From Mytilisepta virgata (Eukaryota > Mollusca > Bivalvia > Mytilida > Mytilidae), in NCBI GenBank assembly GCA_028015205.1, contig CM051513.1:46380841-46444840 (forward strand): DNA of 64,000 nt. The letters are read 5' to 3'. Positions 1 through 12,600 of this stretch are shown piece after piece. A model generated the notes under the pieces. That model did not search any database. It worked only from the letters and a program-made list of their open reading frames with translations, and was not told the DNA's origin. The position numbers and the translations under genes were made by a program. Each line of letters starts with the position of its first letter. Within the stretch, counting starts at the first letter, position 1.

Positions 1-3000
1 ATATAAAGTTTTGTGAAAGTAGAACATTATACATTGTCCTGTAGAATAAGCAGGTGTGAAATTATAATTCGGTGTATTGAAATAATGAAAATAACATATA
101 GGTTGTAGCGGTTCATATTGCATTACATGGAAATGCATTTGGGAATATTAAATTAATTTAATTAATGAGTTGTTATGACACTGTCCACCTGGATAAAAGT
201 ATCAGCAGACGTCCTATTATTATCATATCTGTAAAAGGTGTGAAATTATTTCAGGAAGACTTGCACAAAATTTTAAACTATCCAAATTTAATTGAGTTAA
301 AATATTCCGTGTATGAATGCATGATAATCAAATGATAAAATTTTTAAAAGAATGAATAAATAAATATTCGTATATTAAAAAGTATTTCTTATCACATTTA
401 AAAAAAACTAAATTATTTTGAGATTTTCTGTTGTAGCCTAAACTGCTAATTTTATTTTAAAAATATATAAATAAATGAAAAGTGCTGAAATTTGTCAAAA
501 GAATCTTTTACTGCTTTTTTATTATTGAAAAAAGTTCAAAGTGATTTTTTTTTTATCTCATTTATAATCTTATATTATTCTACAAAAGACTTTGTAAAAT
601 TTTACATTTTATTGTTATTGAACGTTTATTTCTATTTGATATTTATATATACGTACTGTTGAGTTTAAAATTCACTCGGAAGTGCTTCCATACACGTGTC
701 ATCTTGGTTGCTTATCGTACATTTTATTGATTATATACAACATCATTATCACATTTGTCGATCTTTAAACACTAGGTGGTCCCCTGAACTTCCTTTACAG
801 GTATACATTGTAATTAAACGCGGGTCATTTTATTACATCCCTTAGAATATTATGGACAAATACTGCTACAATAGCCGTAGTCAGTTACCTACCTCTCGAA
901 CGATAGCGACAGGGTACAATGTAACTCACAAATGACCAATTATGACATTTGGGTCCTCTAAAGCCATCAATTAAAGTACAAATATTTAAATTTTAAAGCA
1001 AAGAATAACCGATTTTCAAATAATCTTTGGGTTATTCAGTATGAAAATAAATATTCTATTGAGCTAGCAATAAAATACGCCCTGCTTAGGCCAACTAAAA
1101 TTAAATAGTAGATTTTCATCCAACTTTTTTAAAAAAAATGGGGCGGGTGGAAGGATTTTATTTTTTATTTCATATGAAACTATTTTGTAAGGTGTTATTA
1201 ATATGTAAACGTTATAAAATGGCTTATATATGTTTTTATTCCAGAAACATGCACAATATAAACTCCAATCTCTGCGGACTTAAGCTGACCAAAAGACATC
1301 TAAAGGTCATTAACACCGCTTACTACTCTAAGAATCACGAAAACCATATTGAATTGTTACAGGAAGTTAACAAAAAACGAAATTATTGACACGGATACCG
1401 GTAACGGAGATGAACAAAATCGGGAAATCGTAAATTTTAGAAAATAAAAAAAATCAGGGCGGCACGATTTTCGAGGGGCGGGCGGGGATGAAAATCTATC
1501 AATTAATTTTAATTGGCCTTATGGCTTTTCATCTAATTTAGTAGAAAAGGTTGATTTAAAATATATTTTATTTTAAACAAAAGTGGGACACCGCATAGCC
1601 CGGATTAGTGCACTGGAGCTTATGAAAAGCAATTAGCTGTAATTGAAATGACCTTTGTCTGTAATTTTACACTTTTTAAATATATATATATATATATAAT
1701 AAAAATAACCAATAAATCCAAAGTAGTTTATTAATTTGCAAAAATAATGAAGTTTTACGATTTTTCGTAGCGTGTGCCGAAGTCTGTCAGAGTATAATTA
1801 TCTGACCGTTAAGGAATTTGTCATCTTTTATAATCACCTATTAAATGCCGATACAAGAAAGAAAACAATTATATTTTACTTTATTTAGAGTACATATATC
1901 AAGGTTTTAACAACATATAACAATAAGTGAAGCTCGGGCAGCTATTTTGACATAGTGACTATTTTAGGACAATTTCAAAATCGGAAAAAAATGGAATTTA
2001 TCATGAATAATCATATTTCAGATACACGTCGTTATAAATTTGATTTATTAAAAATTGTTTTTGTTATTCTGGAAAAAAAACAAATGTCTAAAAATATTTG
2101 TATATGTATCATACGGGTCAGGAATTTTGCGACTTTCCGATGTTGGAGAAAAAGAAACGGTCGTACATTGTCCTTTGATGAATCGCTTTGTCCTTCTATC
2201 ATATCGATGGGTTTTGGATTCCATTTTGGTATTTTTATATGCTCTCGAATATATACATACTTTTTATTTTTTAGAATCGTGGTTGATTTGCATAATTTCT
2301 GCTAATGATAAAAAGGGGAGTTAATTGTTTTACCTGCATGGAAAGAGTGGCCGCGGGGATGATTAAAATGATGGGGGACCAATATTTTCTTCTCTACCAG
2401 GTACATTTCATTGATGTATATATATCATGTATATGTGACTGATAAAATCAAGTTCACAGATCACACACCAGGTTATCCCTCAGGACCTAAAAGCTTAACA
2501 GTTACAAAATCAAATGGTTCAGCTTCCTATTTCGGCAAAGTGCATTAAGAAGCGCTAAGTGTATTTTGAGGCGCTAAGTGCACTAAGCCTGGCCTATACG
2601 GTTTTCAGACGTACCGATGAAAAGAATCTTTGTTTAAATTTTGTTAATATACATTGATAATATTAATATCTAGAAAGAATAAAGTCAATTGGGCGCTGTT
2701 CATTTTACTTCGTGTAAGTTGTGCTTAAACTGATAATTACATTTAACCTTAGGCAATGGCAAATTATTTACATGTATATGTATATTGAGTAGATTTGCAG
2801 TAATTAAGTTTTGTGAGGGAAGTTTTGCTAATACAAGTACGTGCTTATTTTGATGTCTTATTCGGACACAATCGTAAATTTCTTTCATAAATAATGAAAA
2901 GAGTGTTTAAATAATTTCTTTTTTTAAACTAGAATCGTAAAATTCTAGCGATGAAATAGAAAAAAAAAATATTTACAATTGTAAATATTATTGAAATTTA

Positions 3001-3070
3001 AAACCTTAAATTAATGTATAATGAATTTATTTTGCAGAACCTTCAGGTGAAATCATTATTGGTAGGCCTA
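1..3070. other. AT-rich stretch without recognisable gene
   Basis: I see only short ORFs without domain character here (for example 1138-1389 and 1955-2324), homopolymer runs and an (AT)n run near 1680-1700. A minus-strand reading frame at 2700-2888 is open but has no motif I recognise. The first gene on the minus strand (LolA-like) may have further 3' exons here, but I could not identify one with consistent phase. Confidence 0.5.
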
Positions 3071-3071
3071 T

Positions 3072-3095
3072 AATTTAATTAATTAATTAATTAAT

Positions 3096-3142
<47 letters not shown>

Positions 3143-3145
3143 TTA
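3072..3145. repeat. (AATT)n / (TTTA)n microsatellite
   Basis: A run of AATT units passes directly into about 12 copies of TTTA. It is a simple tetranucleotide repeat, and the switch between two units suggests slippage from one parent tract. Confidence 0.95.
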
Positions 3146-3264
3146 TTGTAATTTATCTTTATTTTTAATTCTGTGACCTATACATTTCTGTATTATCTAT
3201 AAAAAGGGAGGGGCTAAAATTTGTTTTCACATAGAAGAGGCGTGGTCTCCATATTCAACGACCA

Positions 3265-3630
3265 ATCACCATAGGATACGCTGAACGAACGGTATACGCT
3301 AAAGCAAACGCTAAACGAAACGATTAACGATACCATTTACCAAACGATGTACCATACTCTAAATAAAACGCTAAACGGTACTATTTACTATACGATACAC
3401 GATATCACAAACCATACGCTAAACGAAACGCTAAACGATGTTTTACACCAAACGCTGAGATTTACCATCAAGTCAAAGATAAACGAAACGATGAACGGAC
3501 GATGTTCGGACGCTGAACAAACGATGTACGGACGTTGTACGGACGATGTACGGACGTTGTACGGACGATGTACTGACGCTTAACGAACGATGTACGGACG
3601 CTTTACTTACGATGTACGGACGCTAGAAGT
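3265..3630. repeat. Degenerate short-period satellite (AAACGCTAAACGAAACG-like)
   Basis: Units of about 9-13 bases such as AAACGCTAAACG and GGACGATGTACGGACG recur with variation. The 78-residue ORF at 3347-3583 is an artefact of this array. Confidence 0.75.
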
Positions 3631-3689
3631 GTTAACTTTTACGTTACAGGATGTGTACTATGGACTTTTTCAATGACCTTTATTTTTAC

Positions 3690-4565
3690 TGATAATTGTT
3701 TACATGTAAATAATCTTTAAAGGACAGAAACTGTTATAAGGTTCAATTTACGATTTTGGTCATGCTGACTTATTTGTAAATCTTACTTTGCTGAACATTT
3801 TTGCTGTTTACAGTTTGTCTTTATCTATAACAATATTCAAGTTAATAGCCTAAAACTGCAAAATTTCCTTAAAATTATGAATTCAGGGTTGACCTATTTC
3901 GTCTTAAAATTTCATGGCAGGTAGATCTTGACCTCATAAACATTTTTACTCCTTGTTAGTTTTGCTCTTAATGCCATAATTTTTTAGATATGAGCCGAAA
4001 GGTGCATTTTTCACCTATGGCAGCCATCTTTCTTGATGGACAAGAAAGTAAAATGCAAGCTTAATACTAAATACCATAAAGATATGCAATTTTTTTTCAG
4101 CATAAATTTGGTTGAAATTGATCCTTTAGTTTCAGAGGATGATTTTCATGATTTTTGAAGGTTTACAAAGATGACGAAAAAAATGTGAAAAATTGCCTAT
4201 AAAGGACAAAAACTCATATAAGGGTTCAATTAACGATTTGGGTCATGTTGCCTTATTTGTAGATCTTACTTTGCCGAACATTATTCCTGTTACAGTTTAT
4301 CTTTATCTATAATAATATTCAAGATAATAACCAAAAACTGCAAAATTTCCATAAAACTAATTATTCAGGGGCAATAACCCAACAAAGTGTTGACTGATTC
4401 ATCTAAAAATTTCATGGCAGGTAGATCTTGACCTGATGAACATTTTTACTCTGTCTGTTTTGCTCTTAATGCTTCATTTTTTGAGATATAAGCCAAAAAT
4501 TACACCAATGACACCAATGTGATGGCAAAAGCTCACATGGCCTTTTAGGACAGGTGAGCTAAAAA
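3690..4565. repeat. Bivalve dispersed repeat ending in CAGGTGAGCTAAAA
   Basis: Two related halves (from about 3719 and 4198) each start with 'AAAGGACA.AAACT..TATAAGG' and share phrases such as 'TTTCATGGCAGGTAGATCTTGACCT'-like text. The block ends with GGACAGGTGAGCTAAAA. The same phrases recur, also reverse-complemented, near 6240-6560 and 39120-39370, so this is one dispersed family. Confidence 0.8.
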
Positions 4566-4726
4566 GTAAATAATAAGTTGTTTATATATTTGCCGTTCAA
4601 CTTAGAAATAAAAATTACCCTGAAAAAGGTAGATTTACTGCAAAATTGATTGTAATGTGCATACCTTGTACAAAACTGAAATTAAGAATTTTTTAACATT
4701 GTCGTATCAGCTATTTCACAACATAC

Positions 4727-7700
4727 GTACTTCATTATACTGGAATGTTTGTCTGATGATGTAAACCCCATATCCTTTGATTTAAATGATATACCTTGGC
4801 CTTTTATCGTTGCTCTGAGTGGAATCTCTATTTGAGAGCCTAGTATATCATAGGTCTTTTGAGAAAAGTAAAAATCCATGATGAATGTTGCCTTTAAATC
4901 CTCAACATGTAAACAAGTTGTCCAGTAATCAGCTGAAATACCTCTCACCTTAAAAAAAATACAATTTAAATCTTTAACTAGAGGCTCTCAAGAGCCTGTA
5001 TCGCTCACCTGGATTTAACTTTTCACCTTGAGCAGACCTAAAATTTAAGTGTTGCAGTCAATTTGGCTGGTTTTTCTATAGGATTCTATGATAAACTAAA
5101 ATTTCAGCTGTGGCAGTCATCTTGGTTGATAGTCTAGGTCAAAGGATACATTTCTAAAAGAGAACCATCTAAGGACCATTTCTGCTAAGTCTTGTTCCAA
5201 CAGGCTAAGCGGTTTCAAACAAGAAGATTTTTAAATGAATTTTTCCTATAGGGTCCACTATTTAACAAAGGTCAGTGTGGCAGCCATCTTGGTTGACAAT
5301 CTGGGTGATTGGACATATTTCTGAAAGAGGACCTCCTAAAGACCAATGCTGCCAAGTCTGGCTCCAATATGTCAAGTGGTTTCAGACAAGAAGATTTTTC
5401 GATGAATTTTTCCATAGGGCCCTATGTTAAACTAAGTTCGGGTGTGGCCACCATCTTGGTTGACAGTCTGGGTCATGGCACAAAATTCTGAAAGACCACC
5501 ATCTAAGGACCATTGCTACCAAGTCTAATTCTAATTGGCTTATTGGTTTCAGACGAGAAGATTTTTGAGTGAATTTCCCATGGGGTCCTATGTTAAACTA
5601 AGTTCTGCTGTGGCGGCCATCTTGGTTCAGAGTCCATGAAATCAGACAAAGTTTCTGAAAAAGGACCTCCTAAGGACCAATGCTGCCAAGTCCTCCTCCA
5701 ATATGTCAAGTGGTTTCAGACAAGAAGATTTTTCAATGAATTTTCCTATAGGCCCCTATGTTAAACTAAGTTCGGTTGTGGCGGCCATCTTGGTTGACAG
5801 TCCAGGTATCGGACACATCTCTGTAAGAGGACCATCTAAGGACCATTGCTGCTAAGTCTGGTTCCAACTGGTCAAGTGGTTTAAGACAAGAAGATTTTTC
5901 AATGAATTTTCCCATAGGGCCCTATGTTAAACTAAATTCGGCTGTGGCGGCCATCTTGGTTAACAGTCTGGGTCATTGGACAAATTTCTGAAAGAGAACC
6001 TCCTATGAACCATTACTGCCAACTTTGGTTCCAACTGGCCTTGTAGTTTCATATAAGAAGATTTTTTAAATTCACCCCCCCCCTTTTTTTCTATTTTTAG
6101 TAACCGCAGCCATGTCGGTTGGAAGTCGGGGATGCCAGACATAATTTTGGAAAGGGGCCACCCAAGGACCATTCCACCAAAGTTTGGTCTAAATTGGCCC
6201 AGTGGTTTGAGAGGAAAAGATCTTTAAAGGAAAGTTTACGCTGGATGCCGTCTTTAAAGGGCAAAAACTCCTATAAGGGGTCAATCAAGGATTTTGGTCA
6301 TGTTGACTTATTTGTAGATCTTACTTTGTTGAACATTTTTGATGTTTACAATTTGTCTTTATCTATAATAATATTCAAGATAATAACCTAAAACTGCAAA
6401 ATTTCCTTAAAATTAACAATTCAGGGGCAATAACCCAACAAAGGGTTGACCGATTTGTCTGAAAATTTCATGACAGGTAGATCTTGACCTGATGAACATT
6501 TTTACCCTGTCAGTTTTGCTCTAATTGCTTTAGTTTTTGAGATATAAGACAAAAACTGCATTTTACCCCTATGTTCTATTTTTAGCCATGTCGGCCATGT
6601 TGGTTGGCAGGCGGGGTCATCGGACATATTTCTAAAACTAGATACCCTAATGATGCTTGTGGCCAAGTTTGGTTCAATTTGGCCCAGTAGTTTCAGAGGA
6701 GAAGATTTTTGTAAAAGTTAACGGACGACGGACGACGACGGACAACGGACACCAAGTGATGAGAATAGCTCACTTGACCCTTTGGGTCAGGTGAGCTAAT
6801 AAAAAAAATTCTAAAAAAGATATACAGTGGAACCTCTGTAAACTGAACAGCTATCGGACCGTAGAAATTTGCTGGTTTTGAGAGGTTCTTAACTTTACTG
6901 AAATCCGAACGGAACTAAATAAATTGAAATTTTGAAATCACAAAAATTACACAATTACTACATTTTGCATGATTTTTTCCTGAAATGTTACTAAATCTTA
7001 GTCTTTTAGCTTCGATGTTATTTTTTGGTGGAAACAGATGTTAAAAACTATATGGGTATTTTTTCCAGTATATACAAAAAGGGATTTGTTTAAAATACAC
7101 TTCTCAATAAAGGGAATGAGAGTTCGGCCAGTTTTCAGAGGTGTATTTGACAGGAATATATATGTTTAGGACCGCAAATTATCTCTGGCATTTGAATTCA
7201 GAGGGGCCTGTTTCTGGAGGATTTTTTTACTTGAAAATATAGGAGAAAATTCAGGACCAGAATAAAATGTTCGGTTTGCGGAGGAATCCGGTTTTCAGAG
7301 GGTTTTAGTGGAGTACATTTAATATCAGTGTATTTAGGATAAAGATCTAGTTCAACCAATCAATACATTTTACTCTGAAATTGTGTCAGACAATTCAAAT
7401 AAACAACAACAAAATGGTTCAAGCAAAGGTCAACAATGACATACCAATCAAACAACGCTACCTAACAGACTGAGCCCTAGACAAAAAATAACATAAAGGA
7501 AAGAAAAAGCCTAAGAATTTCTTTTGTTTTAGGCAACCTACTTTTTTAGGAAAACATTGCAAATTTCATAGAAAATGTAAAAAGTTTTGGTCTATAGATA
7601 ATACTCTGCATGATCAGTGTTTTCCATTTAAGCTGGCTTTGCCAAATACTGTATAGCGGTTTATTTTGGCGGGTGTAAAATTTTGCGGATTTGGGTTGAA

Positions 7701-9609
7701 AAGGTATACGAAAAATTTTGGCATTTTTTATTTTGGCGGACACCAAAGTGATGCAAATAAATTTTGGCGGATGCTGCACAAAATGTGGGAAAGAAAAGAT
7801 ATAACAAATAAAAACGATCTACCTGTTGTCCATGCGTAATATAAATTACAAAAATGTCACAAACACATGTTTATTAGAGAAGAAAAAACATTTATTATCA
7901 ATTTGAATCTGTCAAACAATATATATTACAAGGTACTGAATTCTCAGTATCAAAGGTAAGTATCCATTCACAATTTCACCTGTCAAATTACTTCGAACGC
8001 GATACTTTCGAAAGCGGTAGTTCGTCCTCTAGAATGTCCTCCAGGGCGTCAGTAATACTGGTTTCTCGGAATCCATTACGGACGATTTCCGGGTTGTTCT
8101 TGATGTGCTGAAACATCTGTACAATCCACTTTGCGGATAGAGGTTTCAGTTAAATAGAAAGTGACAAATCAACAGGTGTAATGAAATCAATTTCTTCCTT
8201 GTTGTTTTTATCCATTTGTTTCACAATTTCATTGGAATACCACTCCTCAAATGACTGACGCAAATGATTTTTAACTGCCTTCTGGACGCTGACATCTAAA
8301 GGTTGTAATCTATCCGTACAACATGCAAGTACAACCACTACTTTGATGTGTTTTTTGGCCAATAACTCTAAAAATTCTTCACCCATCTGGGCTCTGAAAA
8401 CATCAAAAATGCAAAGAGCCTTTTGGTCCTTCGGGAGACCGTTACGACGACGGACTTGAGTTATGTACGGCACAATTATGTTTCTGATGTACTCCATTTG
8501 CGTTTTAGCATTAGCCCAGTGATTTTCGGAGTGAGTTATATGCCAATCTGTTGGGAATTTGTAAAGTGGATGACACTTATCAGTTTTACCTCCGTAAATA
8601 AGTTGGGGCGGAAGAAATTCTCCTAAAATAAAATTCGTAAGGGTTCCGCGGAACCCAGTGTCTCGCCTACTTTTGATGTTGTCTATATTTTCAGTGTGAT
8701 AGGTGAATGCACATAATAGATTTGCAGTTAATGAAATAAAACATTTGAAATGTATGAAAAAAGATTTTGTTGTAAAAAATTAATATAGTATGCAATTATA
8801 TATATATAGATTTATTAAAATTTTTAAAAACTTTCACAACATAGTGAATGCAATGTTAAGTCCATTTATACGTAAAAAACTGAAAAACAGAAATAAATAT
8901 TTTACAAAATTTTCTCCTGGATACAATCTTTATATCATAAACAAGCTTCTGTCCAAATTTGGTAAAATTCCTGGATAGTTTAAGAAAGTTATTAAAATTT
9001 TAAAAACTTTAACCACAGAGTGAATGTAATGTTTCCTGGCAGAAAAACTAAGTCCATTTATAAGTAAAATACGGAAAATTTTTTTTTTTTTTTTACTAAA
9101 TTTACTTCTGGATACTATATTATGATCATAAACAAGCTTCTGTCCAAGTTTGGTACAAATCCAGGATAGTTTAAGAAAGTTATTAAAATTTTGAAAACTT
9201 TAACCACAGAATGAATGTAATGTTTCCTGGCAGAAAAACTAAGTCCATTTATAAGTAATATACAGAAAAACTGGAATTTTTATTTTACAAAATTTACTTC
9301 TGGATACTATCTTATGATCATAAACAAGCTTCTGTCCAAGTTTGGTACAAATCCAGGATATTTTAAGAAAGTTATTAAAATTTTAAAAACTTTAACCACA
9401 GAGTGAATGTAATGTTTCCTGGCAGAAAAACTAAGTCCATTTATAAGTAAAATACGGAAAAACTGGAATTTTTTTTTTACAAAATTTCCTTCTGGATACT
9501 ATCTTATGATCATAAACAAGCCTCTGTCCAAGTTTGGTAGAAATCCAGGATAGTTTAAGAAAGTTATTAAAATTTCAAAAACTTTAACCACAGGGTGAAT
9601 ATTTGTGGA

Positions 9610-9642
<33 letters not shown>

Positions 9643-12600
9643 AATGTAGGATCGCTATGTCTCGCTTTTTCGACAAAAGTCGAAGGCTCGACAAAAAGGG
9701 AATATTATAATAATTGCCAACATTTATTTGATCATGATAAATTATCGTTGTTCATTTAATTTTATCTTTACACATATCTCTAGTATCCTAATGACATGGA
9801 TCTGTGATTTGTTTGTACAGTTAATCCTTTAATCAAACCATCTTGGTTTGTTAATTATGATTTGTTCTATATGTACCTGGTATCAATTTCTGAAGCATAC
9901 AGATAATTAATAGTTGTTTTTGTTGTTTTAACAATATTTATTGGACAATGGCGTGTAATTAATTTAGATGGGTAGAATACTTAAATTAATGTTCAACATA
10001 CCTGAGAGTTTACCAGAAAACAATGCAGTTATTGGACGTTTGTCACCTAGTCCACTTATTTCAACGGTTGTAGCAGGTCCATTTTGGGAACAATATTTTC
10101 CGATTTCAGCTCGATCTTTTGGTGAAAAAGTAATGTATTTTCCACATTTAGTAGATCCCGGCGTTTTAGGCAAATTTTGCAAATTTGATGGGCTAGTTCC
10201 AATAATTTTTTCAACACTAGCATTAGCTTCTTTTAATGCAGACGGTCCTAATACATCCGCAATCTCCGAATTCTCCGACGGCAGAATCTTTTTTTTCGGT
10301 TTGAAAAAATGTAAGATGCTCATCTTCAGACTTCAAATGAACAACTGAATTGTAATTCTTGAGAAAATTTGAGTGAATTAAGCTCACTTACTTACACCTT
10401 CATGATGTATTTTCTTATTTACCTAAGAAAAATGCTGTCGGGCATTAATTGATTCAATTTACATGTCAGATTGATTAATGCACGTACTGTTATACGGAGA
10501 TTAAAATTGATCGATCCGAATAGAGGTTTCCATATCTATCTGAAAGTACCATCCGTGGTCCACTTAGAACAAAATTTTGGCGGAATTTAATTTAGCGACT
10601 TCAGTTTTACCTCTAAAATAAGCGAAAATAAGCACCCCGCTAAAATAACCCGCTATACGGTACCTTTTCCTTCACCAAGGTGGTAGATAAATTTTTGGTA
10701 CCAGTAGATGTGGTTTTATTTCTGTTCTGTGAATTTAAATTTAGTCTTGCCTCAATAAATCAGCTGATTTTGTTAACATTGGAAATACAATGGAAAGAAC
10801 AACCTAAATTTCAATATAGCAAAATGCTTATGCATTCTGAGGTTTTCCAGAAACAGCCACCTTTCATTGGTGAAAAAAAATAAAAACACTGACTATATTT
10901 TCTAAACATAAGTTTCTGTTATCTCCAATCTCTTTTGACGGTTTTTATACTATAATTTAAACTGCTTGAATGTGGTAGTTAAAACTTTATACTGGATGTA
11001 CCAATGGTCCTAACACAGACCTGTTGACTTTTGATCCTCACACAGACCTGCTGATCTTTGTTCCTCAAACAGACCTGCTGATCTTTGCTCCTCACACAGA
11101 CCTGCTGACCTTTGGTCCTCACACAGATCTGCTGATCTATGGTCTTCACACAGACCAGTCGACCTTTGGTCTTCACACAGATCTGCTGACCTTTGTCCTC
11201 ACAGAGACCTGCTGATCTTTGGTCCTCACACAGACCAGTCCACACCTGGTCCTAACACAGACCTGCTGGACTTTGGTCCTCACACAGACCTGGTGACCTT
11301 TGGTCCTCACACAGACCTGCTGATCTATCATTCTCACACAGACCTGCTGACCTTTGGTCCTCACACAGGCCTGCTGATCTTTCTATCAACTGATATTGTA
11401 GACAGTATACTGTGTAAGGACCAAATGTCAGCAGGTCTGTGTAAGGACCATGGATTGATACAAAGCTTAGTAAATCTGTGTAAAGACCAAAGGTCAGCAG
11501 ATTTGTGTGAGGACCATTGATCCAAACATATCAGTTGATACAAAGGTCAGCAGGTCTGTGTAAGGGCCAAAGGTAAGCAGGTCTGTGCATGCTGTGTAAG
11601 GACCAAAGGCCAGCAAGTCTGTGTAAGGACCAAAGGTCAGCAGGTCCGTGCAAGGGTCAAAGGTCAGCAGGTCTGTGTAAGGACCAAAGGTCAGCAGGTC
11701 TGTGTAAGGACCAAAGATCAGCAGGCTTGTGTATGGACCAAAGGCCATCAGCTCTGTGTGAGGACAATTGATTGATAATATTAGTTGATACAAAGGTCAG
11801 CGAGTCTGTGTAAGGACCAAAGGTCAACAGGCCTGTGTATGGACCAAAGGTCAGCAGGTCTGTGTCAGGAACAATTGATGGATATATATGTTAGCTGATA
11901 TTACATAAAATTAAAATAAGTTTGTGTCAATTTCTAGTTTCTACTCTTACAGGAGAAATCACTCTACCTTTGTGGTACCAAGGTATGTTTCATTAAATTT
12001 TGAACTGAATTTGAAAATGTCAGCCAGTCCCTTCACTTGGCCTCCCGTTGCTGTCTTTGTAAAGTTGAACAATGTGGACTGCATGTGACGTAAATCTTTT
12101 ACAACACATTTTCCTGAAGCTGTAATATAAATACATATATATGTATATATATATCAAATTATACATTATTAATATATACAAGGTTTTGCTAAGCGCATCA
12201 TGATAAAACTGCAACATGTGTAAACAATTAAAGCAATTGTGGACACTATTATGCTTGACCCAATAAAGGGTTGGATATTATAATATACATTACACAGAAA
12301 TATTGGACATACCACAAAAACCAGATGAAGCACAAAAGAAATTAAGAAATCCAACCATGTTGCTTTTTTAGCCCCTTTGGCATGTTTAACCCCCTATATC
12401 TCAAAAACTGTAAAAGATAAGAAAAATTTTTTGACATACTAGTAACTACTGCAAGCACTCATCAAGATGAATTTAAAAAAATAAATATCTATTGAAATCA
12501 CATGAAAATCAAAAGTTTCTTTTTCCTCCAAAATTGCTACAAATGTAACTTCACTGCTTGTATCTCAGAAACAATATTAATAAAAGACAGAAAAAATTGT

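Larger units (their letters stand above)
7649..10660 (-). mobile_element. pogo/Tc1-mariner-like DNA transposon, decayed, with nested insertion
   Basis: The left end CTGTATAGCGGTTTATTTTG and the right end, reverse-complemented, CCGTATAGCGGGTTATTTTA form terminal inverted repeats. TA flanks them at 7647-7648 and 10661-10662. Inside on the minus strand lie an N-terminal exon (10323-10002) and a catalytic-domain remnant (8640-7988). The middle of the transposase is missing or disrupted by another repeat (about 8641-9705). The whole element sits in intron 3 of the LolA-like gene. Confidence 0.8.

Noticed and set aside
2700..2888. Fifth exon of the LolA-like gene
   Set aside because: Contains IYD-like text but no acceptor/donor pair in the needed phase and no further family pattern.
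8423..8626. Plus-strand ORF over the transposase
   Set aside because: Shadow of the recognisable DDE_1 transposase on the minus strand.
9968..10348. 126-codon plus-strand ORF
   Set aside because: Antisense to the transposase N-terminal exon, which has the family-like sequence and donor site.
10979..11793. Several ORFs on both strands (CVRTKGQQ-type and TDLLTFGP-type repeats)
   Set aside because: All derive from one 27-bp unit in two orientations.
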